This document shows, piece after piece, positions 13,201 to 24,642 of a stretch of DNA of 64,000 nucleotides; position 1 is the stretch's first letter; each line of letters starts with the position of its first letter. The notes beneath the pieces were generated by a model. It had not been told where the DNA came from, did not search any database, and worked only from the letters and a program-made list of their open reading frames with translations. The stretch spans positions 35,989,501-36,053,500 of the forward strand of contig NC_088915.1 in the NCBI RefSeq assembly GCF_963576675.1. The letters run 5' to 3'. Both the position numbers and the translations under genes were made by a program. The stretch is from Euphorbia lathyris (lineage: Eukaryota; Streptophyta; Magnoliopsida; Malpighiales; Euphorbiaceae).

Positions 13201-16003
13201 TATTGACATGCTCGTGGACGGAACCGCCGGTCACGCCATGTACTCCTTTACGGATGTGAAGTCAAGTTATCATCAGATCCCCATGGAGCCCTCAGATAGA
13301 ATCAAGACCTCATTCGTAACACATCAGGCCACTTATTGCTTCAAAGTCATGCCCTTTGGGCTTAAGAACGCAGGTGCCACTTATCAGAGGATGATGAACA
13401 AGATATTCGCAGATAGTAAAGGTGATAACTATTCTGTCTATGTGGATGACATGACCATTAAAAGCACAACCGTGGAAAAGCATGCAGATGATGTAAAGGA
13501 GGTACTAGACGTACTCCGACGCCATAATATTAAGCTGAACCCGGAGAAGTGTACTTTTGGTGCGACGTATGGAAAATTCTTAGGGTTCATGATCAGCGAA
13601 AAAGGAGTTAGCCCAAATCCTGACAAGGTTAGGGCTATCCTAGAAATGCAAGCACCACGGAACATCAGAGAAGTACAACGCCTTAATGGGCGGATCGTAG
13701 CCTTGGGCAGGTTTATCTCCTGTTCAGCTCACAGATGTCAACCCTTTTACGAGGTCATCAAGAAGCAAAAGACGTTCGAGTGGAATGAGGATTGTGAAAA
13801 GGCCTTCGAAGGAATCAAGCGGTTCCTCACGGAGCCGCCCATGATGAGTCGGCCAATGAAAGGTGAGGACCTTTACATGTATGTATCGGTTACGGATAAA
13901 GCTGTGTGCACGGTCATGATACGAGAGGAGGATGGCCAGCAGTTTCCGATTTACTATGTGAGCAAGGTTCTGAAAGATGCCGAAACCAGATATTCTAAGC
14001 TTGATAAAATGGCGCTGGCTGTTGTCACCACGGCAATCCGCCTTAGGCCATATTTTCAGGCTCATACTGTGGTGGTTCGAACGAATATACCGATGAGAAA
14101 GGTGTTGTAGAAGCCAGACACTTCTGGAAGGTTAATGGAATGGGCAATCCGCCTTGGTGAGTTCGATGTGAGATATGAAAGCAGGTCAGCTTTGAAGAGT
14201 CAGGTCTTGGCAGACTTTGTGAATGAATTCACTGAAAAGGGGATTGATCATCCTAAGCCTCCAATGGAAGAGTGGACAATGTACACCGACGGTGCCTCCT
14301 CGGCGGATGGAGCTGGCATAGGCATTGTGATCAAAGGTCCTCAATACATAAAGTTACGGTACGCAGCAAAATTGAATTTTCATGCAACTAATAATGCTGC
14401 TGAATATGAAGCTTTGGTATTGGGATTGCGCCTACTCAAAGAAATCACTCCCGAGCGGATTGTGATCTATAGTGACTCCAAACTAATGGTCAATCAAGTA
14501 ATCAAGAATTATGAGGTAAAAGATGATGTTTTGGCCAAATATGTAGCAGAAGTCAAAAAATTGCTAGATCACCTTGAGGCTAAAGAAACCAAATAGGAAC
14601 TGATTCATGTACCCAGGGAGTCCAACACTGAGGCGGATCATTTGGCCAAAATGGCCTCTAGTGAGGAGAACTGGATAGATCCAGACTGTCCCTTCGAAGT
14701 TAAAATAGCTCCAGCCTTCGCTTCAGAGGAAGTATCCCAACTCACAACAGTAGAAGATGATTGGAGATCGGTCATTCGCCAATATCTGCTATGTGGAACT
14801 TTACCTGAGGATAAGGAAGAGGCTCGGCGGATAGTTAGAAGGGCGGCTTATTTCTCCATAATCAACGATGGCCTTTATAGAAAATCTTTTAGCCACCCTT
14901 GGTTAAAGTGCATTCTGCCGGAAGAGGGACAACAAGTCCTCAAGGAGCTACATGAGGGATCATGTGGGGCCCATGAAGCATCCGCCACCATCTTAAAGAA
15001 ATCCAGGTTAGCAGGTTTCTACTGGCCCACAGCCGAACTGGATGCATAAAAATTGGTAGAATCTTGTCATAGTTGCCAGATTCATGCGAATGAATCACAT
15101 ACTGCCAAACATCTCCAGAGGCCCATCATAGAAGGACGGCCAATCGCCTTTTGGGGAATAGACATCGTCGGACCATTCCCTCCAACTCGCCGGTAGAGGA
15201 AGTACGTGGTAGTGGCAGTAGATCATTTCACCAAGTGGGTGGAAGCCGAAGCTGTCTCCTCCATCACTGTAGAACGAATGGTGGAATTCGTCAAGGACAA
15301 CATCGTAGGAAGATACGGTGTTCCGCATACCATTATCACCGATAATGGAACACAGTTCAACTGTAGCGAGTTCAAAACTTTCTGTGAAGAGTTGGGCATT
15401 CTAAACAGATTTGCCTCCGTTTATTATCCCCAATCCAACGGAATGACCGAAGTCACGAACCGGACGATCGTAAAGGGGATAAAGAAGAGATTGGGAGAGC
15501 ATGATAAGAAGTGGGCGGATCAGCTGACGAGCGTTTTATGGGCTTATCGCACCACTCCTAGGACGGCCACAGGAGAAACACCATTCGCCCTCTCTCATGG
15601 TGTAGAGGCTGTGATCCCAGTCGAAATACAGGTCCCAAGCGATAGAGTGGCCTTTTATTGTGAGGAGGACAACGGCAAAAGGCTAAGGGAAAGTTTGGAT
15701 CAGGTAGGAGATCGAAGAGACCAAGCCTATGTACGCATGGCGGCGTATAAACAACGGATCGCCGCTTACCATGATAAAAATGCCAAGCTTGTGGATCTAA
15801 ATGTGGATGATCTTGTGCTCCGAAAGGCCGACAAAATCCAGTCTCGAGAAGGCAAGGGCAAGTTAGGGCTCAACTGGACGGGTCCGTATCAGATAGTAGA
15901 CAAGATTGGATCCGCCACATTTAAAATTCAGGACATGGAGGGCAACACATTGCCGCGCACATGGAACCTCCAAAATCTCCGCAAATATTTTGTCAGAAAA
16001 TGA
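10235..16003 (+). pseudogene. A gag-pol (gag, protease, RT, RNase H, aRNase H, integrase), five in-frame stops
   Basis: One frame of 1,923 codons. Gag: an Arg/Ser-rich region (about residues 168-213), a Pro/Gly/Ser-rich stretch (219-287), capsid (about 345-500), and a Tat-type knuckle region at 590-605 where the first Cys appears to be Tyr. The protease motif DTGSS is at 710-714. RT carries YVDD at nt 13439-13450. It is followed by the RT-linked RNase H, then a second archaeal-type RNase H near 14280-14600 with TDGA and SDSK. Integrase has an H/H/C/C finger near 14950-15080 and a D/D/E core (GIDIVGP, DNGTQF, TEVTNR). Stops are at 12548 (TAA), 14108 (TAG), 14594 (TAG), 15047 (TAA) and 15194 (TAG). 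No frameshift. Confidence 0.92.
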
Positions 16004-16033
16004 GGTGTACACACGGTCTTGAGTACTCTTTTT

Positions 16034-16075
16034 CCTTTAGTAAGCTTTTTCCCATGTGGTTTTTCTTACTAAAGG
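16034..16075 (+). other. Stem-loop just after the A gag-pol stop
   Basis: CCTTTAGTAAG at 16034-16044 is the perfect inverted repeat of CTTACTAAAGG at 16065-16075: an 11-bp stem with a 20-nt loop, 31 bases after the stop codon. Confidence 0.75.
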
Positions 16076-16667
16076 TTTTAATGAGGCTCACCTATAAGAC
16101 CTGCTTGCTGTAATAAAGCATTTCTCCCATTAATAAACATCATTTGTTCTATTATCTGTGTTCTTTTTAAAGTTTATTGCAGCAATATCAATATTCCAGT
16201 CTTAAAAAGAAGGGGGGCATCCAACGCTCTCCGCATTAACAAAGTATCGCTATCTCATAGCTACTTTTTCTCCTTAGACATAAGAAAATCTATCTTATGG
16301 GCGGATCCATCTCTGAGAGGATCCCAATCTCCGATAGAGTTAAAACGATCCTTGGACGCAAGGTCCTTACACTCTCTTACATATCCTTCCCAAAAAAGGA
16401 TTCATAAGTCCTACGGGCGGATCACTTCACCTCAAAGACAGGTAGCGAATTGACCCCCTAGGCAGCTTTACTTCCTTCAATGGAATAAAACAGCTTCTAA
16501 CCTTCACAAAGGTTCATGTAATGGAGTACGGCTAGCCACCTACTTCAAAATAAATCCTAGATGCCTATATATTTACTTACGCTAACGTAATGGTAAAATA
16601 AATAGCTGCCATAAAGGATTAAAACAAATTGTACTTAACGATTTTTTACAAATCACAAAGTAAACAA
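16076..16667 (+). other. A 3' untranslated interior
   Basis: Non-coding. Several AATAAA-like words near 16110-16140 could serve polyadenylation. No ORF recognised. Confidence 0.55.
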
Positions 16668-18940
16668 CTAAGTAATAATGGGAGCATCCTCCTTTACATT
16701 ATCCTTGCTTACGGTGCTTGCCTGGGAAGCCTCCTTCTCCACAGCCTCAGATACGCCAACCAAAGGTACCTCCTTTTCCACGATAGATGTGGGACCAAGA
16801 GGAAGGGCGTTATCAGTGATCGGTTCTTCACCCACCTTGGGGTGCACTTCCTCAAGCTCCACTAGAGTGACATTAGTGGAAGGTTTGCTTTCTTCCATGG
16901 GTCCCTTTATCCATCTCCGAACATATTCGCGGAGGTATTCCTTAGCGTCTGACATTTTGTCATATTTGGCTACGTCTTCTGGTTCGGGGACGGCGAACTG
17001 CGGATCTATAAAATCAATCTCGGGATGCGCCAGGGAAAAGTACGCCATGAGCAGTTCGCCATAATAGAAGGCTTGCTCACCCACCGTATATTCAGCTTCG
17101 CCTAGGGCGTCCTCGTGGTTCTTGGCGTCTATCACAATCTTTTCTTTTAGCTTCCCGATCTCCGCATCTCTAAGGACTAAGGCGGCGGTGGCAGAGGCAA
17201 GGTTCGCATTAGCAGAAGCAATGTTCGCATTGGCATCCGCTACCACTTTCTCCAATTTTTCAATGGTTGCCTTATCCGCCACACCTTGAAGGAGCTCGGC
17301 CTCCATAGCACGTATGCGAGTATACATCTGTAAAAAACAAACAGTTTCGTTAAAAGAAAAGAGCAAAGGAACAACTTTCTCTACAAAAAGAAATCCTTTC
17401 TAGGGACTCACCATAAGGAGCTCCGTTTTCCCCTTTTGCGCATGAATGGAACCAGGAATTTGGTTCTGATTCCTTTGCACTTCGCCCACCTGACCCAGGG
17501 CCTCATCCAAGTCGTTTATGATGGATTCATTCTCAAAAGATCCTTGAGCGCCATATTTAGCGGACCAGTATCCGCCATATCAGGCTTCGCCATCTGCACA
17601 AACATTCAAGGGTCAAAACTCAAGTCCAAAACTTGGTGAACAGATAAAAATAAAAGGCAACTTACTTGTTCCATCTCCCCTACAGGCATGGCGGACTTCA
17701 TGGCATCCGCCATAAGCTTAAAACCTCAAGAAGCTGCAGGTTTCCTCCTTTTTAGTGGCGGCTCAACCACTGTTTCCGTAGGACATTTTCCAGTGTCCTT
17801 TTAAGGATTCGCCACTTGATCTTTCTTACGCGCCTCAGCCTCTAAGAACTTCCTACGCTTCTCTGCAATAGCGTGATTGGCCTTAGATAAACCCCTGCCA
17901 AAGAAAACATTAAAGTAATCAAAGTTCAAGAAGAAATAACAGTTACCTTTGTCAAATTGCGCAATCTTGGAGTAAATGAACTCCTCCCCCTCTCGGCGAA
18001 TTAACGGAATATCGCTCATCATGAAGGCTAAAGCATCTGCGTATGTCCATGCATCCGCCTTGATCTTCTTCATGAGCTCCGCCACCACTTCATCACTATC
18101 GGTCAATATTCGCATATCGCCCGCCATGTGTAAAGGCTTGGGATTCCAAAACGAGGGAAAACCTAGTGATTCGCCCTCTTTTATCTTCACATAGAAGAAT
18201 TTCTCATCCCAGCAATGGACATTGGACATTTTGTCACTGAATGGCGAATATACTCCGAATTTGGCGAAAGTGAGATAGGATTCGTACTTCCGTTTCGAGG
18301 GTTTATGGAAAGCTCTAAAAACACGACCCGTATATACCACTCCTAAATTTGAGGTGAGGTAGCAGTCTAAAGCAATATCCAACCAACCGTTGGGATGCAG
18401 TTGGCTGGCCGTAATATCAAAGTAGGAGAGGATGTCCGCCATCATCTTTGGAAGAGGAAGTCGGAACCCTCTCTCCACATGACTGCAATATACTGTTAGA
18501 AAACCGCTAGGCGGACAGGAGGGTCGTTGATGGGCTGCGGCTAACTGAGTCTCATAATTATTGATCCAAGGGAAGTGATTCGCCAGATCCATTAGATCCG
18601 CGGCACTCATACGCGACGGAGTAGACTCCGCTCGAGGGTTCTTTTTCCTAGGTTGGATTGAAGAAGAGGCCATTGTCCCCGGAAAACACCTAGACTTAAC
18701 GGCTGGAGCAGTACCGGAGACAGAAGTAGAAAGAACTGGATTCCTAGTGGAACGAGTTTGGTAACGATTACACGCCGAGTTACTAAACCCAGCTAAATCG
18801 GAGCTAACCGTGTCCTCGGAGAAAGAGGAGTTCTCCGATGACGAAGTGGTCCAACTAAAATCAACTACTATTTCAGGGGAGGGGGTCGAATTAAAAAGCT
18901 CCGAAGTTGATCTAGAAGATGAAGAAGAACTCCTAAACAT
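16668..18940 (-). pseudogene. A antisense gene with Transposase_28-like (putative gypsy type transposon) domain and coiled-coil tail
   Basis: The main exon runs from the ATG at 18940 to about 17801 (379 codons): a Ser-rich N-terminus, then a domain with GFRLPLPKMMADIL, HPNGWLDI and CWDEKFFYVKI, the pattern of Pfam Transposase_28 found antisense in Grande/Tat elements. The 3' exon, 17328 to 16668, carries an Ala-rich coiled coil (ADANANIASANANLASA) and an acidic tail. A consensus acceptor (ttttttacag) precedes 17328. The segment 17366-17801 has donor-like GTAAGT sites, so more small exons are probable, but I cannot fix them. A GTAAGT at about 18970 hints at a leader intron. The role is unknown; the name does not prove transposase activity. 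Confidence 0.7.
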
Positions 18941-19213
18941 TTAGAACAAATCAAGTAAGAAAAGGTGAACTTACATGAAATCGAAAACCTTTGAACTCTG
19001 AAATTCCCAGGAAAAGCTTCGAGCAGTAAAGAAGAAAGTGAAGACGAAATGAAAAAGAGAAAGAAAGCAAGGAAGAAAGAAGGACGTCTTCTCTTTCCTA
19101 GGACAGTGCACCCGTTACACGTGTCACTCCTCGATTGGCATCGAACAGAGTGCGCATTAATACTGGTGTTCATGACGGCGCGCGGAAGCTCAAAAGCCCT
19201 AAAGGACTTTAAG

Positions 19214-19232
19214 GGACTTTTGGGGGGGCTTC
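19214..19232 (+). promoter_or_regulatory. A polypurine tract
   Basis: gggacttttgggggggcttc just before the 3' LTR. Bases 18941-19213 between it and the antisense ORF hold no other gene. Confidence 0.7.
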
Positions 19233-19716
19233 TGATAACATTGAGATATTATCCCAAGGACCGAAAGGGATATTCACCTGGAGAAACGCCGTGTACAGAT
19301 CCCCAAAGGAGATCCGGCGGACGGATCTCCTTGATCCAGTTTGAAGGGATCCGCTGGCGAACCTAGGAGGCGAATCTCCTCATTCACCTGATTCGCCACT
19401 GTAACGGCTGAACGCCGACTCGGCCATAAAGACCATTAATGAGCTATCAATTAGCTAACCGCCAGGTTAAGGGTAACCTGTAACCACCATTAATGGAGCA
19501 TTAATGGAGACTTTCTAGTTGCTGAAGGTTACAACTTCCTAGCTATATATAGCCTACATCCCTAGGCAATCAAGGTACATATTCTCACATCCATTGTCAA
19601 TTCAGTTTGTTCCCTTGATTCACCTTACTGACTTTGGCATCGGAGATTCCCCCCGTCGAACCCAACGATGCCCCCACAGGGACGGAAGTTGATCGGAATT
19701 TCTCTGCTTGTTATCA
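19233..19716 (+). repeat. A 3' LTR
   Basis: 484 bp, same length as the 5' LTR, eight substitutions by hand count and no indel. Confidence 0.93.
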
Positions 19717-19721
19717 TGCTA

Positions 19722-19771
19722 AAACCTGTCCTAAAACCGTACCCAAAGATAGGGGTTTTTGACCCCTATCA
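19722..19771 (-). repeat. B 3' LTR, remaining 50 bp after insertion A
   Basis: aaacctgtcc to gacccctatca, matching the end of the other LTR at about 40926-40977. Confidence 0.88.
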
Positions 19772-19784
19772 AACCTCCTCGCAC
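19772..19784 (-). promoter_or_regulatory. B polypurine tract
   Basis: The minus strand reads GTGCGAGGAGGTT directly before the LTR start TGATAGGGGTC. Confidence 0.7.
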
Positions 19785-21317
19785 TTAAAACTTTACTTGT
19801 CCCCAAGTAAACTAAAAAAACTAAACCCGCAATCACAAGCAAGCTAGAAAACCTCCCGGTTTGACTAGGTGCTTGACACAATTTCGAGCATCTGTAATTA
19901 CATGCATTCGGAAATACAAAGTAGAGACACGATATCCAAAAGCCGCATTTCAATTATCATAGGTTATAGTTTTAAGCAAAAGGACACATGTTCAATTAAA
20001 CGAGCTTGAGGGGATCGCTAAGTAAAACACCTCACCATAGGTAGTTCACTCAATTCACATAATTTTGGTGGCTAAAGTGTTTACTCTCGGCTTATGTTCT
20101 TGCTTAGGATTACGTTGATTTTGCACGTTTATCCGAGTTCCTCTACTATGCTATATGACTCCGATGATATCAAAAACAACCTCGAATTTGGGTTGTAATG
20201 TGGTTAGAGGGTTAAAGGTACAACAAGGGTTAATAGTTCTAGCGCTAGAAAAACAAAGTTCAAATGGCTTTAGCAAATATGAAGTGATTGAGCTTTTTAT
20301 TCATCCATTATTCTCTTTTTGGGATGTTTTCTTGAGACGTTTTGATTTAAAGAACTGGGGGATGAAGTTCTCCCCTTTTAGTTCGTCTCTTTTCTTTTCT
20401 CTTTTTTTTTTTCTGTTTTTCTCTTCTTCCCCTTTTTTTTGGATAGTGATGCTCATTCACTTCTTAGCCTTTTGGCTTGCTACTATAATGCCATAAACAA
20501 AGAAAAAGCGCTAGAAGAAAACAAAGGCTCAATTTGAGCTTTGCAAAATTTTTGGGTTAAGTAGCAAACCAAGTTGTGGTTTGCGAAAATAGGTTAGAAC
20601 GAAAGAAAAATCTATAAACTACAAAAACATAGGCTCAAAGGGGCTTCCTAGAGTGGATGAAAAGGAGAAAATAAGGTAAAGAAAAAGGGTTAATTCTAAT
20701 GAGGCTGATTCATCGTTTATCATTTCAAATCATTGCATGTAGGTTCAACACAGTATTAGGTGCAAAATCTGTAATCTTTCCACAAGTCAAAGCATTCACA
20801 CAAAAAGGTCAAGAAAAAGAGCTTTTTTATGTTCGCTCTTAGGCTCAAATTCAACTCACAATTCTTTGGGTTTCAATTTTGTGTTTACTAGTTTTCCCCA
20901 AACTCAAGTTCAACATCACATGCCTTCAATTCTTAAGTTATCTACCTAAGTAATGATTTTAGCATTTCTTCAAAAGTAGGGTCTAAATGCAAACTTTAGC
21001 TCATGCTCTTACAGATACAAGGATTGTGTCCTACACCTAAACTAGTTGTCATGCAATATTAGATTCGGTTCTCAGTCCTCAAGGATAAATAACGAAGTTT
21101 AGATTTGAAGGAGGTTCACGGTTTTAGGTCCTAAACATGCAAAACATAAATAAAACCCGAAAACGCTAAACTAAACTAGACACGACGCAACAAAAATTTA
21201 AAGATTATACAATTTTTGTAAGTTTATCTACCCCTCCTCCTCACACTAAAAATATGCAATAAGTTTCAACATTGCATCACAAACCATAAAGTACAAGCGC
21301 AAAAAGTTAGGGTGGAG
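19785..21317 (-). other. B interior, non-coding
   Basis: About 1.5 kb of AT-rich sequence with a T-rich run near 20395-20445. No ORF with recognisable similarity. Confidence 0.6.
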
Positions 21318-21322
21318 AAGAC

Positions 21323-22681
21323 TGTTGGTCCCTTGTAAGGTTGCAAATATAGTTCCGGGGGGGGGGGGGGGGGGTTAGGAACTATTTGACCTTTTTAATT
21401 GATTAGGGCAAATTTCTTTTTCTTAAGAAAAGATTATATGACAGCGGCGCTGATCAATCGACAAGACACTGACTTAGTCAACTAGTGACTAGGTCAGTTT
21501 CGTTACTTAGGTCAGGAAATAGCACTTGGAGTCTATTCCTGAACTAATTCGTTGACAGCGCACAACTCAGCTTGACCTCTTTTACTTGGTCAGTTTTAGT
21601 TTGTTTTAAGCAAGTAATATAAATAAGGAGTTAAGGTTTAGAAATACTTCACTCAGCAGATTTATCCAGGTTCGGCTTCTTCCAAGCCTACGTCCTGTCC
21701 CCAGAACACTTCCGAGATTTCAAATCCTCTATTGAGCTCTTTAAAGGTAGAGCCTCAAACCTTTTACAATATCAGCAATTGAGTATGACAAGAGTACCTT
21801 CCTCTATACTTCTACTCAATCCTAATCTCTCCGCTGAGTACTTAAAACCGAGTACTCAGCCTCTCCTTTCTATTCCTAGAAATGATTAAGATTTGTCCTA
21901 AACAACAATTGCTAGAACACCTTAGATGATTGAGGATCAATCACTCTAGACTTTTACACAAATGAATAAGCTTGTAGTGTAAGAATTTGCTTTGCTTTTG
22001 ATGGAGAACTTTTGTATATGTTTGATCAGCGTAACGGCTTTTGCTCAAAGTTCTCTGTTGAATGTGGATTCTGAATGCTCTATTTATAGAGGGCTGTGAG
22101 AGCTTCTGGTTATTTCGAATTTCGAAATAACCGTTGGAGGGAAACGGCTACATGTCATTTTCACTCAGTCTATCAGCAGTTCTCTTAGCCAATCAGATTC
22201 CAGCATCTTCTGTTCTTCGGTCAGTGTGACAGTATGTTCCTCCATTTTGGGTAACGTCAACCAGACAGCTTGCTGTGTCTTCTGATCTTTACTCGAAGAG
22301 GAAATACTTTGTCTGGAAGCTGTCTTGTGGTCAGCGGCTGTCTTGTACGTTTTGTCGAGACAGCTCAGCAGCTTCATACCGAAGTTGTCTACGTGAATCT
22401 TCTCGATCCTTCTTTGCTCAGCATGCGTTTCATTACTTCAACGGCAACGTTTTGGAGATACGCGGGCTGAGTGATCTTGGGCTTGTTTGACTTGGGCTTT
22501 GACTTCCATATAGGGCTTGAGCCTTATGATCTTTATATCTTATAATAAATTATAAACTCAACATTGAACAAACACATTAGTAACAATAAATCAAAGCATT
22601 TAAACTTAGTGTGTTGTAGAATATTTAATTTCACTTAATTAATTTTGTCAAATCAAAATCCTGTGGAAAGGTGTTTCAACA
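21323..22681 (-). mobile_element. Solo LTR of copia family 1 inside B
   Basis: TGTTGGTCCC at 21323 to TTTCAACA at 22681, with aagac at 21318-21322 and 22682-22686. It has the same termini and layout as the E0/E1 LTRs but is more diverged. Minus-strand TATA box CTATAAATAG at 22080-22089. It contains an 18-base G run at 21357-21374. No interior sequence adjoins it, so it is a solo LTR left by recombination. Confidence 0.92.
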
Positions 22682-22686
22682 AAGAC

Positions 22687-23448
22687 AACTTACTGATTTT
22701 ATCGCAATCGCCAAAAATTTGATGATTTGCGGTGCCAAAATTATTTATTTATTTATTTATTTATTTTTATTATTATTTATTTATTTATTTCACCTCCGTT
22801 CGGGATTTAAAAATCCCGAACAATTTGCTTATCGCGGCCGAGCAGCGGGTTGGGCGGCAGTGCCCATCGGCGGGCTGGGCGCAGTGCCCAGCTCGCCCGA
22901 GCTGGGCCTCCTGGGGCCAATTTTTTTTTTTAATTTTATTTTAAACCTGAACACGTAAAAAAAATAAAAATAAAATAAAATAAAATAAAAGAAAACTAAT
23001 CAACTAAAAAAAATATTTATTTATTTATTTATTTTTTATTTATTTTATTATTATTTTTTATTATTTTAAACGAACACTTTAAAAAAAACGTAAAAGAAAA
23101 CTAAAAAGACTAAACTAAAAGATCAATGTATAATCTAAATAAAATAAACCTGAAAAGTTTTATTAAAACTTGGGTTGCCTCCCAAGAAGCGCTACGTTAT
23201 AGTCGGTGAGCTCGACATAGAATTCCCGCCTAGGTGTATGCTTCTACTCGCGTTAGGAACTCGAACTCCTTAACAAATAACCCGTACCTACAAAACGGAT
23301 TAAGAGCCTCAAATAAGTTTAATGAAAGTAGGAGGCCGAATTTAAACATATTATGAAAAAGTTTGGTTTGCTCCCTTTTGGATTCTCTTGGTAGGTCGAA
23401 GAGAATGAAAACTTCTGAACAAGGATTAAATCCAAACTTTTCGAACTT
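22687..23448 (-). other. B interior, low-complexity region
   Basis: TTTA/TAAAA microsatellites at 22741-22795 and 22955-23065 flank a GC-rich palindrome cluster (22798-22920). Between 23160 and 23448 I see no gene. Confidence 0.65.
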
Positions 23449-24192
23449 TTAAGGAAAAGGTAGTTGATATACACAAGCTTCGATTTGATCATTTATTTCT
23501 ATCACATGATTTAGAATTTCAGATTTTGAACCGGGGTTGCTTACCGCTTTCGGTTCTTCACTTACCTTGAGTGATGCATGTGACAGTGGACTTGATTCTA
23601 CCTTTTCGTCATTCCTCAAAGAGATGGCTTGAGCTGATTCCCTTTGTGGGATTTCTATGTTTTCCTTTATGCTTGGGAGGGCATCTCGGGAGTGCTCTTG
23701 CATCTCATGGTTTATTTGAGCCAATTGGTTGCTCAAGTCCTTGCAAACCTCCTCATTGATTGTAAGTCGGGCTGATATTCCTTTCAAAAGGGACAGCACC
23801 TCATCTCGTGAGCTAGAGGGTTGTGGAGGAACTTGGCTTGCTTGTTCGTAAGGGAACATTCCCAATTCGTTTTCCCTGTGCTCATTAACAAACCTATTTG
23901 GAGGCCTCAACATGTTAGGGTTCCCGTAGGACAGATTTGAGTGTTGAGGTCTCCTCCAATCACTACCATAAAAGCTGTAAGAATTGGGGTTAGAATTATA
24001 CCTTTGGTGATTACCCACAAAACTTACACTTTCATTGGTGTTGAGGCTCAGTTTCGCCATCAAGATATCCATTTTCTCATTTAAGTCGGCCATGGAGGGA
24101 TTGGGAGCCTCATTCTCTAGGGCATGAATGTATTGTCTTGATGGGATAGTAAACTTTTGAGCTTGCCACTCGACTTTTTCTTGCCAATTCAT
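23449..24192 (-). CDS. B gag-like ORF fragment (Athila type)
   Basis: 247 codons from the ATG at 24192, uninterrupted. It begins WQEKVEWQAQ and continues with a short coiled-coil-like segment (MADLNEKMDILMAKL). A polar Asn/Tyr/Pro-rich stretch (about residues 60-105) resembles the region after the capsid in Athila gag proteins; the C-terminal half is charged. The capsid core and a zinc knuckle are not seen, so it is a fragment. It is the only coding part of B, so B would need an autonomous partner for RT and integrase. Confidence 0.6.
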   Translation of the reverse strand: MNWQEKVEWQAQKFTIPSRQYIHALENEAPNPSMADLNEKMDILMAKLSLNTNESVSFVGNHQRYNSNPNSYSFYGSDWRRPQHSNLSYGNPNMLRPPNRFVNEHRENELGMFPYEQASQVPPQPSSSRDEVLSLLKGISARLTINEEVCKDLSNQLAQINHEMQEHSRDALPSIKENIEIPQRESAQAISLRNDEKVESSPLSHASLKVSEEPKAVSNPGSKSEILNHVIEINDQIEACVYQLPFP

Positions 24193-24618
24193 TGATCAGA
24201 GAATGCTGAGAAAAAGTGAAGTTCTAGCACAAAAGTTGATAAGTAACAGTATACAGATATGAACAAGTATAGAAAAGTATAAAGAAATATGTATAAACAA
24301 GTATAAACGATATAAACAAGGATATTCACAAAAAGAATCATATATAAACAAGTGTATGTATAAACAGGTATATGTATAAACAAGTATAAACGATATAAAC
24401 AAGGATATTTACAAAAAGAATCGTATATAAACAAGTGTATGTATAAGCAAGTATATGTATAAACAGGTATAAATATGAACAAGTATAAATATAAACAAGT
24501 ATTAACGGTTATAAACAAGTATAGATAAACAAGTATAGATGATATTCACAGAGATATTCACAAAGGAATGCCTAAACTAACAAATCGACCTTTGGTTCGA
24601 TATTGTAGAAGAAATAAA
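24193..24618 (-). repeat. B leader with AT-rich tandem repeats
   Basis: Between primer site and gag. From about 24239 to 24545, variants of tataaacaag/gtatatgtat recur many times. The long Tyr/Leu-rich ORFs here are products of the repeat, not genes. Confidence 0.7.
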
Positions 24619-24636
24619 TCCCCGGCAACGGCGCCA
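24619..24636 (-). promoter_or_regulatory. B primer binding site, tRNA-Asp
   Basis: The plus strand reads tccccggcaacggcgcca, the 3' end of plant tRNA-Asp(GTC) with CCA; the complementary strand is the primer site, six bases from the LTR. tRNA-Asp priming is typical of Athila-type elements. Confidence 0.88.
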
Positions 24637-24642
24637 AAAACT

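Larger units (their letters stand above)
9688..19716 (+). mobile_element. A: Tat-lineage Ty3/gypsy element, complete but broken by stops
   Basis: 10,029 bp with 484-bp LTRs and a tgcta duplication. Order: LTR, gag-pol (10235-16003), hairpin, 3' untranslated region, antisense Transposase_28-type gene (about 18940 to 16668, minus), polypurine tract, LTR. Two RNase H domains and an antisense gene in the 3' interior are features of the Tat lineage. The two LTRs differ at 8 of 484 positions by hand count (about 1.7 percent), so insertion is recent on an evolutionary scale. Confidence 0.93.

Noticed and set aside
10249..15345. Minus-strand and off-frame ORFs over A gag-pol (for example 12016-12498, 12725-13234)
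   Set aside because: Overlap a strongly supported coding frame and show no domain.
10235..16003. Idea that TAG/TAA encode Gln by recoding in element A
   Set aside because: The sister elements C and D have stops at Trp as well as Gln positions, including one TGA, so simple decay is the better account.
24189..24518. Tyr/Leu-rich ORF that looks like a membrane protein
   Set aside because: Product of the tataaacaag repeats in the B leader; it overlaps the gag start and has no other support.
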